DNA of 64,000 nt from the NCBI GenBank assembly GCA_950022655.1, contig OX465581.1:107057125-107121124 (forward strand), given 5' to 3'. This stretch comes from Alentia gelatinosa (Eukaryota > Annelida > Polychaeta > Phyllodocida > Polynoidae). The position numbers and the translations under genes were made by a program. Under the pieces are notes generated by a model, which was not told where the DNA came from, did not search any database, and saw only the letters and a program-made list of their open reading frames with translations. Below are positions 27,101 to 38,519 of this stretch, in pieces (position 1 is the first letter of the stretch; every line of letters begins with the position of its first letter).

Positions 27101-29460
27101 AGGAGTTAGCAAACTACAGCGCTGCTCTCCGCCTCCTCTTCCATGCGTAATTTTCATCCCTGCAAAACACAATTTGTTTGTGTTCCACGTTTTAATCTTC
27201 CGACTTGATCGACGTGAAAATGCAAATACTTTTATCGGGGCGTCTTTGAAGTTGTTCGTTTACAAACAATGACGGCCAGTCTGTGTACAGTACTTGAATG
27301 GTGCTTGTCAATATCTCAAAATCGCCCGATTTAATGGCCCGTGAATCAAGTGGGCAACTTTAAGGCAACTTTAGTTTGTTTGGTAACTTCTTCGCAGAGG
27401 CTAATGGCTTTTTTAATCGTCTGCTTTTGAAATCAGGACTACAAACAAAACATAAAAAAGGTCAGCTTCCTAATATTTGCAAGGCAGAAGCATCATCTAA
27501 TCTACCTAGCGGTTAGTAGTACAAAAACACAATGATGCCATGAACACTATCGACTTAAATGGAGTAGTATTCAGTTATTTCCTGTTCATGGTTATTTGTA
27601 TAATTGGTTATTTTTTTTCAGAACAAAAGTCAAGAAAGTAACTGTAGCAGAGTTAATGACATGAAGAGAAGTATCATTTCCTATCATGAAGAAAAAGGAG
27701 CGTTGCCCATTTCCCTAGTTTGGCATGGAACTGAGATCTGTCAGGGGTCAGAAATAGGATTCCTCTGTTTCCGAAGGGAAATAGTGACCCTGAATAAGGC
27801 TGTAAGAACAATTTGGAATGACCGGATTTTAACGTCAGACTAGAGGAACCTGCGCCATTCCATGAAAAGAGTAGATGTGATGTGGAGGACAGAATCTGAC
27901 AGCTGGATGATTGTTTGACTGGAATGATAATTATTTTTTGTCTTCTTGTATGCAGGTGGCGGATGCTCAAATACCTGTGACTATTTCCCAAGATTGCATT
28001 AATGGTGTTCCTCTCATGAAACGTTCGCTCAACAATTTGCTCAGCTCTAAGTCACAATGTGTAGAGTTAAAAACGACAATACATCTCAATATATGAGCTA
28101 CACAACTACCCGTACTTTGGAAATAGTCTATCCAACAAAGTAATCCAGTATATCAATTTATATTACACTGGCATTTAACCATATAGAACAACACATACTA
28201 TAGCTACCTAGATATCCTCACGTGTTCAAACTTTATTTACATATTACTTGAGCTCGCACATATTCAGAAACATATTGAAAGGACTAAAGAAATCTAAGAA
28301 TTATATATGTTGTCGAAATTAACATCTATGGTGTCGATCATAATATTCTGGGATCGCATTGTCGACAGAGCTCGTCAGTACTCATCAGAGTCTTCTATCG
28401 CCGCCGGAAACAACGATGCTGTTTTCCGTATTAGAGTATCCCCACAAACTAAATTGAAGACAAGATACTGGTCTAATTTGTTTTAAAATTCTCTTCATAA
28501 TCCTTCAATCTCCCTCTTTCTAAATAAAATTATTTTTGGTCATAGAAATGAGTAACAACCAAAAGGGCTTTGCTCCCCCCCCCCCCCCCCAAAAAAAAGA
28601 TGATAAATAATGATAAAAAAATTAAATTTAAAAAAGAACAACAACAACAAACAAAGCAGCAAGAGCCTTTCTTCACCTCTTTCATCTACATGCAACAGTA
28701 TGCGAAGTATATATCAACCATGATTATATATAAAATATCGATGTACAAGAAGAATGCAAAAGTCCGAGCACGATAACACCAAATGAAATGCCACAGACAC
28801 TTTGATGTAGCCTTTCTGTGAATAAACCCTGCTATATGGCAAAAATCATTTCAATACTGAAAAAAGCGATCACTCGGCCAAATCATCATAATACTAGTCT
28901 AACCTTATACACTAAGGGTTTCTTTCTCCCAATAATCTTAACCAAAGTAAGTATAATAAAACAAACTGCCCAACCAAACAAACTTCCAATAATTCAGTTT
29001 GATTTGGAATTCAGGAAAATACTAGTTCCCCCAGTTCTCTTAACTGCTGGCCACCACAGAGTAACCTTGCCCATGTGTCCAGCTGGATTCCACATTTAGC
29101 CATTCAATGAAAATCTAATATATCAGAGCTCATAGAGATATTATATAATATCCAATCTTGAAATTGGGTATTTGTTTTATCAGCTGTAGCCAAATAATCG
29201 TGAATACATTCACGACCAATCAAACCCTCTTTTGTACCAGTTCTCTGCCAAATGACAACAAATTTTATTATGCACGAATAATAGCGGGCCACGAGGCGCC
29301 AGCCACTGTAGAATGTTCATATATGTTCTATTGGAGCCCCTTTTAGAATTGTGAACCCTGATATCAATCTCTCCAATATCTGAATTGATCTGATTTCGTG
29401 TAAGTACCCGGTGAATTCGGACGTTTTGTTTTTCACTTCCAATAGTAACTGGACAGAGAT
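27101..29460. other. Intergenic, no gene recognised
   Basis: AT-rich. A C run followed by an A run lies near 28574-28598. Acceptor-like sequences (TTTTTTTCAG near 27620, TTGTATGCAG near 27955) precede short frames with no family resemblance, so no exon is called. Confidence 0.5.
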
Positions 29461-30030
29461 GGGATGACAGATTGTTTGTTGGGGGAAATGTGGGAGGGGG
29501 GAGGGGGGCTGGGGACAAAGTCTACCGGAGACCTTGGGGTCCACCGGGCGGGCCGACAGCTGATGGCGCCGGGACTGCTGCCCTCTGAGCCGGTCACAAG
29601 GTGGGCTCCAGCCACCAGCAGGTCACCTCTGGATTGCAGTCGCCTTTGAAACAGTAATTATTGCGACTGGTAATTGCGCCTGTCCCTCGAACTGACGCTA
29701 ACCCCCCTACCCGTCCGCCCATCCCCCACATCCCGGACCCGGGCGTCTGTGAGGAATGACCGGCGTGGCCGGACGGGTCAGGGCACGCCGCGTTCCTGTC
29801 GCCCGTCGTCGGTTGCCGAGGTCGCGACTCTGACTAATACTGGGGGTTCAAACAGAGGCTAGGCCCGATATGCTAGAAGCCACAAGCCAGCAGCTGCCGA
29901 CGCCATCTTGTACCAACGTGCTGGCTTCCGCCGGCGTGGCGCGCGACGCGGGGCCATAAATCAGACGGCTCGAGGCGGGGGCGTCGGCGAATGGCGTGCA
30001 GGGGGCTTAGCTTCAGCCAGCTTCATTTCA
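29461..30030. promoter_or_regulatory. GC-rich island with Hox/Pbx- and YY1-like words
   Basis: Contains CCATAAATCA at 29954-29963, within a 13-bp word (GCCATAAATCAGA) shared exactly with the island at 16761. ACGCCATCTTG (YY1-like) lies near 29901. Frames on both strands are open in parts but show no domain. I infer regulatory sequence. Confidence 0.35.
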
Positions 30031-30073
30031 GGGACTCACCTCAGGAAACTTCCCTATCAGGAATATACATACA

Positions 30074-30216
30074 CAATATTGACTGGTTTCAGATACAAGC
30101 GGCTGCATGCTCCGTGGAGTTTACGCGTAGTTAATATCCGAGCACATGCGAGGATGTTGCGAGGAGACAACACCGAGGAGCATACAACCGCTTGTATTTG
30201 AAACCAGTATATATTG
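30074..30216. repeat. 143-bp imperfect inverted repeat
   Basis: Arms of 41 bp (30074-30114 and 30176-30216) are complementary with only a few mismatches. Both contain ACTGGTTTCA, ATACAAGCGG and ATGCTCC in complementary orientation. The 61-bp centre is unrelated. It is either a small MITE-like element or a foldback; no clear target-site duplication was found. Confidence 0.75.
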
Positions 30217-31740
30217 CATTTATCATCCAACTTTGTCCAGTGGGATACCGATTTTACTTCATTTTAGGTACACATTATTTTTTCATACGCACTATTTTTT
30301 CGTATGCACTGGGTTTTGCAGCCCGGGGCATAGAACATATCTGTATGTTCCGGGTATGTAGCTACACGCTGGCCATGTGTTTTCTATGGACACTTTGCTG
30401 ATTCGACCACCTGTATTTATAAGGTCTTGATATGACATGGTCACATTCGAGGGCTGGCCGCTTCAGCGAGTGCATTCCAATCATAGATAATTCTGACAGC
30501 TTCCAAGGCAAATTAATGTATTCGTGGGTTGCTCGCTTGAATGATCCAATCCTGAGACTAAGGTGTGTGTCTGTGACTGTGGGTGAGGGTAAGGATGTGT
30601 CTGAAAGTGAGAGTGTGTCCGAGGTTTGTGGTGAAAATGTATCTTATGTTGAGCAAACATTTTCAACCGGAAAGTAACAGCCAACTGTGCAAGAGGGATA
30701 ATGAGGCATCTGGTATCATAAAGATAGGAGAGTTGGGTTGGCAAAAATGCATGATAGCGTGAGATGAAAGAACAGATCAATTAACACGAGAAGGAGCCAA
30801 TCAAAGCTATAACTGATAAACCATAAAATAACTCAAACCCATTTAGGTTGTATTTTTCAGTAGACATCTGCAAATAGTGCTGGGCTATACAGCCTTTGGA
30901 AGAAGGAAGGGAATGTCTATCAATGATTCAAATGTATAAATACAGCAGGAGTCCAACAGAGGTGTTTGGTCCTTGTATTGAGAGAGAGCATATAAGAGGT
31001 AGAATAGATTGCACTGTGCCAGGTTTTTAAAAACATAGCCCAATTTATGGGGGCATGGTTATGTGGAATGGCTAAATAAAGAGACACAAACTTGTGTGTA
31101 CTGTTGGCTCATTTAGATATCATATCAGGGAACTGATTTATACCAATTAGTGGTAGATTGATTCATTAAATATGTACTATACATACGTTACCTTTATCCT
31201 TGTCATATCTTTTGTCCTTGTAAATTACCAAAACCTGTGTATCTAGGATGACACTGTTGCCGTTATGATTATATAAGGCGTGAACAGGCGTATCACACAT
31301 ATCCTATATGACCAATTACAGACGATGCTTGTAAACCTTTTGATTATGTATTTTTAAAGTGTCCATTGAAGGAACAGTACCTATTTTAAACAGAAATTCA
31401 GAAATCTTTGCTAAATATTCCCTTAGGTGTGTCTTTCAAAAGGTAACATGGAAACTTATTGCATCGGTGGATTCAGGACCAGAAGATGTTTCTGAAAGGA
31501 CAAACATTTGCCGACAAGGAGCTGAAAGAACAGGTAGAGCTGCCAGGAGAAGTGTACGAGATGCTGGAGAATTCGCGGTTAAGTTGAAATAAATGGAGTC
31601 ACTGGTGGGTGATGAAGAGTAGAGAATTTGCGATGAAAATTTAATGCTGTGAGTTAGTTGTGTGAAGTAGATGAGGAGCATCAACATGAGGGTCCTCCAG
31701 CAGTAGAGATGATATGGAGACAGTGGTATATATATCACCC
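30217..31740. other. Intergenic, no gene recognised
   Basis: Mostly AT-rich with a GTGTCTGA/GTGTGTC-rich patch near 30560-30620. No gene is supported. Confidence 0.55.
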
Positions 31741-32450
31741 ACTATAAGGTAAGATACCCAGGTTTGGGTGGGAGAAGGAGGGGCCCGGGGTTGTCGGTAT
31801 AGCATAAAACAGGCGGGTAGGGTCGCTGTCCCTTTCTAAGGGGCCCTTGTCCAGAGCCTTCGTCTGAAACAATAAAACACCGAACCGACTGATTGCCGAC
31901 CATCCATCTTACCGGTGAGCGATAATGGCGGAAGTGGCTTTGTTACCCTGGGCTACCACGTGGTGGCGTGCCGCGGGTGCTTCCTATTGGGAAGTGACCG
32001 CGGGGGTAGAGGGGCGGGGGTGGGAGGACGAGACACCGGACCCCGACCTCAACGCCGGAGGGAGGGGGATCCTTCCTCCCGGCCTCCATAGGCGCCACAC
32101 CCAGGAGGACTGGTTCTGGCAGAGGTGGCGCGTCAACCCTGGTGTTCCTCCAGTACGTCAAGGGCCGCCGGGGCCTGATGTGACGTGAAGGACTTTATCA
32201 ATCACCTGTCGCCACCCCGCCCGCCCCGCCAACCCCTATCAGCATCAGCCCTCTACCTGTTGGTTCTCCAAGGGCCCCGCACCACTCACTGGAAGCCTCC
32301 AGGGTCCGGATCTGGTCACCAGCATAACAAACAGAGAGGCCCTGTGGACCGCTGAATCATCAACCACCACCTTTGGCGCTGATTCACCTTCTGCGGGCTC
32401 ACACTCAGTGGGGCATCAGGTGCCATGCCCTCAGGTCACCGAGGAGTAAT
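31741..32450. promoter_or_regulatory. GC-rich island
   Basis: GC-rich block with ATGGCGG at 31925 and TTATCAATCACCTGTC near 32195 (a TCAATCA Pbx/Exd-like word next to a CACCTG E-box). An 87-codon plus-strand frame starts at 31925 but resembles no known protein and is mirrored by an equally open minus-strand frame. I favour non-coding. Confidence 0.3.
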
Positions 32451-34275
32451 CCCAATATCCCTGGTATTTGTGCCTACTCGTGCTATAAAATCAGAACCGA
32501 TCCTAAACCGTTTATAATATACCATTAAGCTGTCCGCAGCTATGTCTCCAGGCTATGTGCTATGGCATGCACAGAGCATGTTAGGGACCTTAGACTCTGG
32601 ACTATTTGTCATGGGCACACATGTTAGACACTTATTCATTGGACCGTCTGGCCTGATATTTATGCACAGATCATGCCATTTCTTTTATGTTCCTCCGCAT
32701 GACTCCACAACGGTGAAATATTGGAACAATATCCAAGTAGTAGCGCACGAAAATGGTGCTTTTGGCGAAGCATAGCGTTGCCGAAGTAAGCACCCACCAC
32801 TGAGGGTCGGAATAAAACCTGATATATTTTAATGCATTTTCTATTGATACAATTAAAAGGTCATGAAATATTCCGGGTGTCACGATGTACTATTTACATT
32901 CTGTAACACATGAACATATATATTCTACAAGAAAATATATTGGTGAGGCAGCTACATATAGTAAAGAATCTCTAGGGGACTGAAATACACTTCTCATTAA
33001 ATTAAGATTATAAAATGTGTACCAATGACTGACTATGAAATAAAATCTCCTTTCGCGTAGTTTATTTACAAACTGCTAATTCACCATGAAAACAAACCCC
33101 TTATATGGACCAAAATTCATATTATTGGAAAAAGAGTGATAATTTCTATTGATAAGTTAACTTATCACCTAAGATCCTTATCGATAAGATTACTAAAGGA
33201 CCCTGGAGTATACCAGTATGCTTTGTTTGTGAAAAGCAGATAACAGAGCATTATAAATCAAGAATGGCAAAGAAACAAAAACCTATCGAGAAAACTTCCT
33301 ATTTACTCAGTCCCCCTGTGCAGCCAAAGTAGCTTGGTAAATATTGGTATACGTCCATTAGCTCACCAAATAACACGCTGCCAAAATATTTTGACTCTCG
33401 AACGGCAAGACAATTGATCCATGTCACAGACGGGGAATATTTTTTTCTCTTGACTCAATGGGGAAATTCGAATCTTATCTTGGTTCTAATGTCTATTACG
33501 GTAAGGCAACAACCATTACAGTATTTTATGAGCCTAGCGCTTACTTGGTACATTACTGAAGCTACACCAACGTACTTCAGTTAAATGTATTTCGAAAAGT
33601 AAAGGAAAAGGTAGCTGACAGACGGTTTTGTTATATTCAGCCTATAGCATACATAACACGAAGCTTATAATCCTAAGGTAATTTGTATGTAGATACAAGA
33701 TTAGAATGAAAGTAGGGTTAGTGGATATAGGATCCCAAGAGCAAAGGACGTGAGGCTAGTTTGCAGTATTGAATCACTCAGTGCTGGTCCGTTATTTACA
33801 AAATCCACTTGAATAAATAAGTGTCAGCTCCTGATTACTGACCCACACACGTCGCCCACTTAGGGTACAAGGCAGGCCAATCACAGGCATGTTCTCCATA
33901 CCCCACGCCTCATGCTGTATCGGTAAGCTTAATTCAAACCAGCCCAATGGCTTGGGGGTAATTGTCTTATCACATGCTTCGTGTTAACACAGTGGAGATT
34001 ATCACCATAGAACATAAAACTAACACAGCTCAAAGGGCACCACTAACACCTTCTCTTGATAAGCAATGTTTGATATGTGACCAGCGCTGTATTTTTTTCA
34101 CCCACGGTTGTAACCTTTGGTTATTGTGTTTTGGGGAAAAAAACTAGGCAACTATTGATTTGGTACTCTCAAGTAAACCTTTCGTCTAATTGCATTGATG
34201 AATAACAGCAAATCTCATGGGTTCCATATCTAGTGATAAAAAAAGATCAAGCTAGTTCTCCTAGATTGTATAACA
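32451..34275. other. AT-rich intergenic sequence
   Basis: AT-rich with no supportable gene. It contains the clustered GATA-type palindromes annotated separately near 33150. Confidence 0.6.
33150..33188. promoter_or_regulatory. Clustered palindromic GATA-type sites
   Basis: A perfect 18-bp palindrome TGATAAGTTAACTTATCA (33150-33167) is followed by a perfect 12-bp palindrome CTTATCGATAAG (33177-33188). Together they give four GATA-factor core sites (WGATAR) in 39 bp, arranged as two inverted pairs. Binding is inferred from the well-known GATA consensus. Confidence 0.5.
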
Positions 34276-34278
34276 TTA

Positions 34279-34511
34279 AGTGGGATTCACACGATGGGAT
34301 TCATGTACCTCCCAGGGCTCAAAATCTCATGAAATTTTGATTCTTTTTAGGGGGAAATGTCTTTAACAATTACAGGGAGGAAAACATGTCTCAGGGAAAT
34401 GAATCCTTATAATTTAGACGAATAAATTGTGTTCATGTACAAAATCCCAGCAGGATTTGTCTCAGGAAAACATCCTGTGAGGTACATGAATCCCATCGTG
34501 TGAATCCCACT
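34279..34511. mobile_element. 233-bp MITE with perfect 33-bp TIRs and TTA duplication
   Basis: The terminal 33 bp (34279-34311, beginning AGTGGGATTCACACGATGGG) are perfectly complementary to 34479-34511. The trinucleotide TTA lies immediately outside both ends (34276-34278 and 34512-34514), consistent with a 3-bp target-site duplication. A 3-bp TWA duplication is the known signature of PIF/Harbinger transposition. The interior is non-coding, so this is a non-autonomous element mobilised in trans. Perfect TIRs suggest a fairly young copy. The superfamily assignment is inferred from the duplication only. Confidence 0.85.
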
Positions 34512-34514
34512 TTA

Positions 34515-34984
34515 CATGTATTTTGTTCTGTGTCTGAGATTGATCTCTATACACACAAGCTCCGTTGAGCACTAGTTGACTGCGGCTCTCCGTCTTGAAG
34601 GCGGGTCAAAACGCTGACCGTTTGGTGTTTTGGTTGTGAGTTCGCTGTTCTTGGCCTGCTAGCTGCCCATTAATCTTAATCATAGAGCCAGTAGCCTGAG
34701 AGGCGAGATCAAGGAGTTGATAGGCAAATACTGCGATTGTAATTCGTGTACATATCAACCAAGGTGACCCACGGCATGTGCGTTGATCCGTTTTCAACGG
34801 GGGGAACCTCACGATGTATGTAGTATATATATACTGCTATTTACCACAATAACCATCCTAATTAATTCCACTATTCTGACAGAAATATAACCAACACTTA
34901 AAACATGGTATATTAAATACTATATTTGTACCATAACAATAGCAGATTACACGTTATAACAGCGGATATTGAAATTGATAGATT
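34515..34984. other. Spacer between the MITE and the Ngaro element
   Basis: AT-rich to mixed sequence of 470 bp. No gene is seen; a minus-strand 68-codon frame has no recognisable features. Confidence 0.6.
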
Positions 34985-35175
34985 GGTAGCCCATGGCCGT
35001 AGGGTCAGGGGCGGTCATTGCTCCACCTAGCGCACTCCCTCTGCACTCGCGCTCCCTGCGCGCCCCCTCGTGCGAATCACGTGAACCATTAGGTCACGTG
35101 GTGAAGCACGCTCTCACACTCTCTCTCACTCTCTTCTCGCGCTTCACTACGTTCAGACGCACACCAATTTTCTCC
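34985..35175 (+). repeat. Ngaro split repeat A1 (left end)
   Basis: 191 bp, repeated without visible difference at 39930-40120. It begins GGTAGCCCATGGCC, contains two CACGTG-type words (ATCACGTGAA and GTCACGTGGT) and a CT-rich tract, and ends CACCAATTTTCTCC. As the 5' terminus it probably contains the promoter of the element, but no core promoter motif was identified with confidence. Confidence 0.95.
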
Positions 35176-35282
35176 GCTATTTTTGGCCTACATCGCTCGC
35201 GGCACCGGATACTCCACGAGTATCGGCCCGAGGTCGTTAAGGTTTCAAAGTACGGTTAATTGTTTGCCAGAACAACGTGAGG

Positions 35283-36443
35283 ATGCCGAAGACACGAGCA
35301 GGCCCCAGCACATCGCACGCCGATGCGGAGGCCGAAGTAACGTCGGAATCCACCCAACGGCCGTCGGAGGAGCACGTGGACTCGGCCTCCGAGGTAGGCA
35401 GTGTTAAGACGGTTAGGCTCGTGGCCGTGGAGAAAGGCCTCGCCGACTTCAAAACGGACATGAAAGATCAGATCGGGGGAGTCCTGGCCGCCATCAACCG
35501 GCTGGCGGAACAAAGGAACAACGACCGGGCCTCACGGCCACCTTCCGTCCAGTCGGCCGTGGACCGACGCACCAACGAGTGGGCCGAGGACCAGGCCGCA
35601 CGGGTCCTGCCCCCGCCACGCCAGTTGAGGGAGCGGTATGCGGCCGACTCCTACATCCAACGCGAGCTGGACCGTGAGGCCATCAGACACGACAGGACTA
35701 CGGGTAAGCTCCACTCGGACTTAAATATCTCTCGCTTGACCTCGAAGCCATTTATGTTTGTGGACCGCGAGGGCGTATTTACACTGTCTCAGAAGCTGGA
35801 GGTGCGGGGGTCCCTAGGGCCGATGGAATACGTTAGCGCGTTCCTCGGTCTGCTGGGGGACGACCGAGCCGTGGAGCCCGCGGACCGGGACCATATGTTT
35901 AAACATCTCCACCAGGTGTCCATCGACGCCCAATCCCGACCGTGGGCCGGGGTGAGGCGATGGAGCCAATTTGTGTTCGACCAAATCGAGGCCGGCAGGC
36001 TTAGCTGGTCCGACTACGGTCTGATACAGGAGGAGCGGGTCCGGCTCGCCATGACGACCTCGACCCGGTCGGCCGGCCCGGAGAACACAGGGAAGGACAA
36101 AGCCAGGGAGCTGCCGTGCCGGCAGTTTAATTCGGAGAGAGGGTGCAGGCATCGGAGCGGGCACGAGGACGGGCCCGTGAAATGGGTTCACATTTGCTCG
36201 TTCTGCGATTCGGTGGGGAAACAGTGCGGGCACTCGCTCCATGCCTGCAACCGCAAACTGGGGTACACCATGGGTTACGAGTCCCAGCCGGTAGCCCCTC
36301 AACCAACACGCCGCGGGCAGCAGGGCGGATACACCCCGCAGGCCGGATACACGATGAGGGCGGCCGACCCCGGACCGGATGCCCTCTACCAACATGGACT
36401 TCCGCAGCCGGCAAAAAACGGGCACGGTGCGCCCCGCGAGTAA
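35283..36443 (+). CDS. Ngaro ORF1, Gag-like protein with C-terminal zinc knuckle
   Basis: Encodes 386 residues from the first in-frame ATG (35283), 107 bp after repeat A1. In Ngaro and DIRS elements ORF1 is thought to be the nucleocapsid-like protein that packages element RNA. The N-terminus is polar and low in complexity. A helical, charged stretch (about residues 40-85) could multimerise. The C-terminal third has a Cys/His cluster at residues 279-322: C279 and C288, H290 and H294, then C305, C308, C315, H317, H320 and C322. This resembles the tandem zinc-knuckle region of ORF1 proteins in this order. The last codons before the stop lie in a -1 frameshift cassette, so a fraction of ribosomes should continue into the RT frame. 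The reading frame is intact. Function is by family analogy; the protein was not matched to a named homologue. Confidence 0.85.
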   Translation: MPKTRAGPSTSHADAEAEVTSESTQRPSEEHVDSASEVGSVKTVRLVAVEKGLADFKTDMKDQIGGVLAAINRLAEQRNNDRASRPPSVQSAVDRRTNEWAEDQAARVLPPPRQLRERYAADSYIQRELDREAIRHDRTTGKLHSDLNISRLTSKPFMFVDREGVFTLSQKLEVRGSLGPMEYVSAFLGLLGDDRAVEPADRDHMFKHLHQVSIDAQSRPWAGVRRWSQFVFDQIEAGRLSWSDYGLIQEERVRLAMTTSTRSAGPENTGKDKARELPCRQFNSERGCRHRSGHEDGPVKWVHICSFCDSVGKQCGHSLHACNRKLGYTMGYESQPVAPQPTRRGQQGGYTPQAGYTMRAADPGPDALYQHGLPQPAKNGHGAPRE

Positions 36444-38519
36444 CCGGAGCGCACCCGATCACAGGATGCTCACGTGCACCCCCCACCCGGGCTCCCGGGG
36501 TCAGAGGGTACGCGGCACGTGAGATCACAGAGACGTCCAGTGCTGAAACAACACGGGACAGGAAATCGCCAACGGCCACGTGGGCACAGGTGGTCAGCGG
36601 CCGCCTCCCGGTCGGCACCCTCCCACGTGAGGCCACCCCGACACGTGACGTCACACACGGGGTAAGGATTCCCCCACGTGACGGGGAGGCAATACACAAC
36701 AAGAATAACAACACGACTCCGCAGGTCCACGTGGCCGTGCCGGTGGGCGTCCCCCACCCGGGTGCGACCGACCACGGGGCCGAGGACGGACCCCCTCCGT
36801 GCGAGCCCCCGGACTTCGCTAAGCTCGAGGAAGTGTGTCGGACCGGGATCATTGCCGCCGGGACTCGTACGGACCCGGAGGCGTTCAGGGCACATCGGCG
36901 CGCGGAATGGCCGCGGATGCAGGACGGCGCCCCGCCGGCGCACGGCCACATCTACGAGGCGGTGCGGGCCTCGGGCCTGCCCAACGCGATGTGTACCAAG
37001 ATTACTCTCCCCACGGACCTACGGTTGCGGGCGTGGGAGAAATACCTCACGGGCATGCGGGGGAAGCAGGAGCTGCTGGGCTTCATACGATACGGCTTCC
37101 CCCTAGGATACCTCGGTCCCGCGACGGATACCAGAGGGGTGCCTAACCACCCCAGTGCCACCGGGTACCCGACCGAGGTAGGGCAGTTTGTGAAAAAGGA
37201 ACTGTCGTTCTCCAATCTGCTCGGCCCGTTCTCCGACGCCCCGTTCAGCCCGTGGTGCCACGTGTCTCCCCTGATGTCGCGGGAGAAGCGGGACTCCGAG
37301 GCCCGGAGAGTAATAACGGACATGACGTTCCCGCGGCAACAGAGCGTCAATGCCTTCGTGATGAAGAACTCGGTCTACGGGGAGGAAAGGGAGCACAGCC
37401 TCCCTACCATCGACGGGTTCGTGTCCCGCCTCCTGAGATCGGGCCCCGGGGCCTACATGGCCTCGATCGACATCGCGAGGGCATACAAGAACTTTCGATG
37501 CGACCCCCTGGACTGGCCCCTCCTATGCTTCATGTGGGACGGCGGGTACTATTGTGATACGGCCATGCCGTTCGGTGCCCGCGCGTCCTCGTACCACATG
37601 CAGTGCGTAGCGGATACCATAGTGGAGATTCTGGCCGGCAAGGGGGTCGAGGGAGCGATGTATCTCGACGATCTGATCATCATATCGCCGTCGAAGGAGA
37701 AAGCCGCGGCGGACTTCGCGACCGCCCGGGAGCTCTTCCGCGAGCTGGGTCTCCCCGAGGCCCGGGACAAAGCCCAGGAACCGTCGCAGGTGGTCCGGTG
37801 GCTAGGGATCGACATCGATGCCGCGAAGATGACGCTATCGATCCCGGCAGACAAACTGCAGGATGTGCGGCAACACGTGGCGGCCGTCTCCCGGAAGCGG
37901 TCCCTCACGAAGCGGCAGCTCCAGTCGATACTGGGAAAAATACTACACGTCGCAAAGTGCATCCGGCCGGCAAGGGCATTCGTCAGCAAGCTCCTCGAGG
38001 CCCTGCGAGGCATGTCCGGATTCTACATCAACATCTCGTCGGACATGCGGCAGGACCTCGACTGGTTCTCGAGATTCGCTGACGGGTGGAACGGACGTGC
38101 CTTGATCCCCAGGGGCCCCCCGACGAAGTGTATCACTGTAGACGCCTGCCTCACCGGCGTGGGTGGGACGGACGGCCGCCTAGCGTACTCCGGTCAGGTC
38201 TGCCCGGTCGGGGACCCGGTGGAGTGTATCTCGGAGCTCGAGGCCCTAAATACCATATACGCCCTCAACACGTTCCTCACTGACCGGGACCGAGGCACGA
38301 GGGTGGAGGTGTTCTGCGACAATATGGGGACTGTCCAGGCCCTCACGTCGGGGCGGGCACGCAACCGGGTCCTCGCCGAGTGCGCGCGCCAGGCCTGGAT
38401 GGTACAGGCGAAATTACAGGTGGACCTCCTGTACACACACATCCCGGGGGTGCTCAACTCGGTCGCGGACGCCCTCAGCCGGTCGCACCTCACCTCCAGA
38501 GACAATGCTAGAGCTGAAC
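36182..38519 (+). CDS. Ngaro ORF2, reverse transcriptase-RNase H
   Basis: Copies element RNA into DNA and degrades the template. The frame is open from 36143 to 39280; 36182 is its first ATG. It is more likely reached by -1 frameshifting from ORF1 at 36413-36419, in which case the Pol part begins near 36419. RT landmarks: the palm Asp in SIDIARAYKNF (codon 37469), MPFGARASS, and the YLDD box (37661-37672), followed by the VVRWLGIDI thumb motif. RNase H landmarks: Asp in ITVDAC (38141), Glu in SELEAL (38234), Asp in FCDNMG (38318) and Asp in VADALSR (38468). So both active sites look complete. The end used here (38519) is the last base before a candidate donor splice site; without splicing the frame runs on to 39280 through unrelated sequence. 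Frame-shadow reading of the recombinase DNA explains that tail. Confidence 0.88.
36413..36455 (+). promoter_or_regulatory. Predicted -1 ribosomal frameshift signal (slippery site plus hairpin)
   Basis: The heptamer A_AAA_AAC sits at 36413-36419 in exact phase with ORF1 (codons GCA-AAA-AAC). After a 6-nt spacer (36420-36425), GGTGCGC (36426-36432) pairs with GCGCACC (36449-36455). The stem continues past one C/A mismatch as CCG (36434-36436) with CGG (36445-36447). The 8-nt loop holds the ORF1 stop codon (36441-36443). A -1 slip moves translation from frame 0 into the RT frame, which is open here. Heptamer, spacing and stem all match known retroviral and retrotransposon -1 frameshift signals. 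Function is inferred; efficiency is unknown. Confidence 0.8.

Noticed and set aside
27911..28096. Possible exon after the acceptor-like TTGTATGCAG
   Set aside because: No donor with a compatible partner exon and no family resemblance.
31925..32188. 87-codon frame beginning at ATGGCGG in a GC-rich island
   Set aside because: The opposite strand is equally open, and the peptide matches no family I know.
36127..36951. Long minus-strand open frame opposite the Ngaro coding region
   Set aside because: A shadow of GC-rich coding DNA on the other strand; no recognisable domain.
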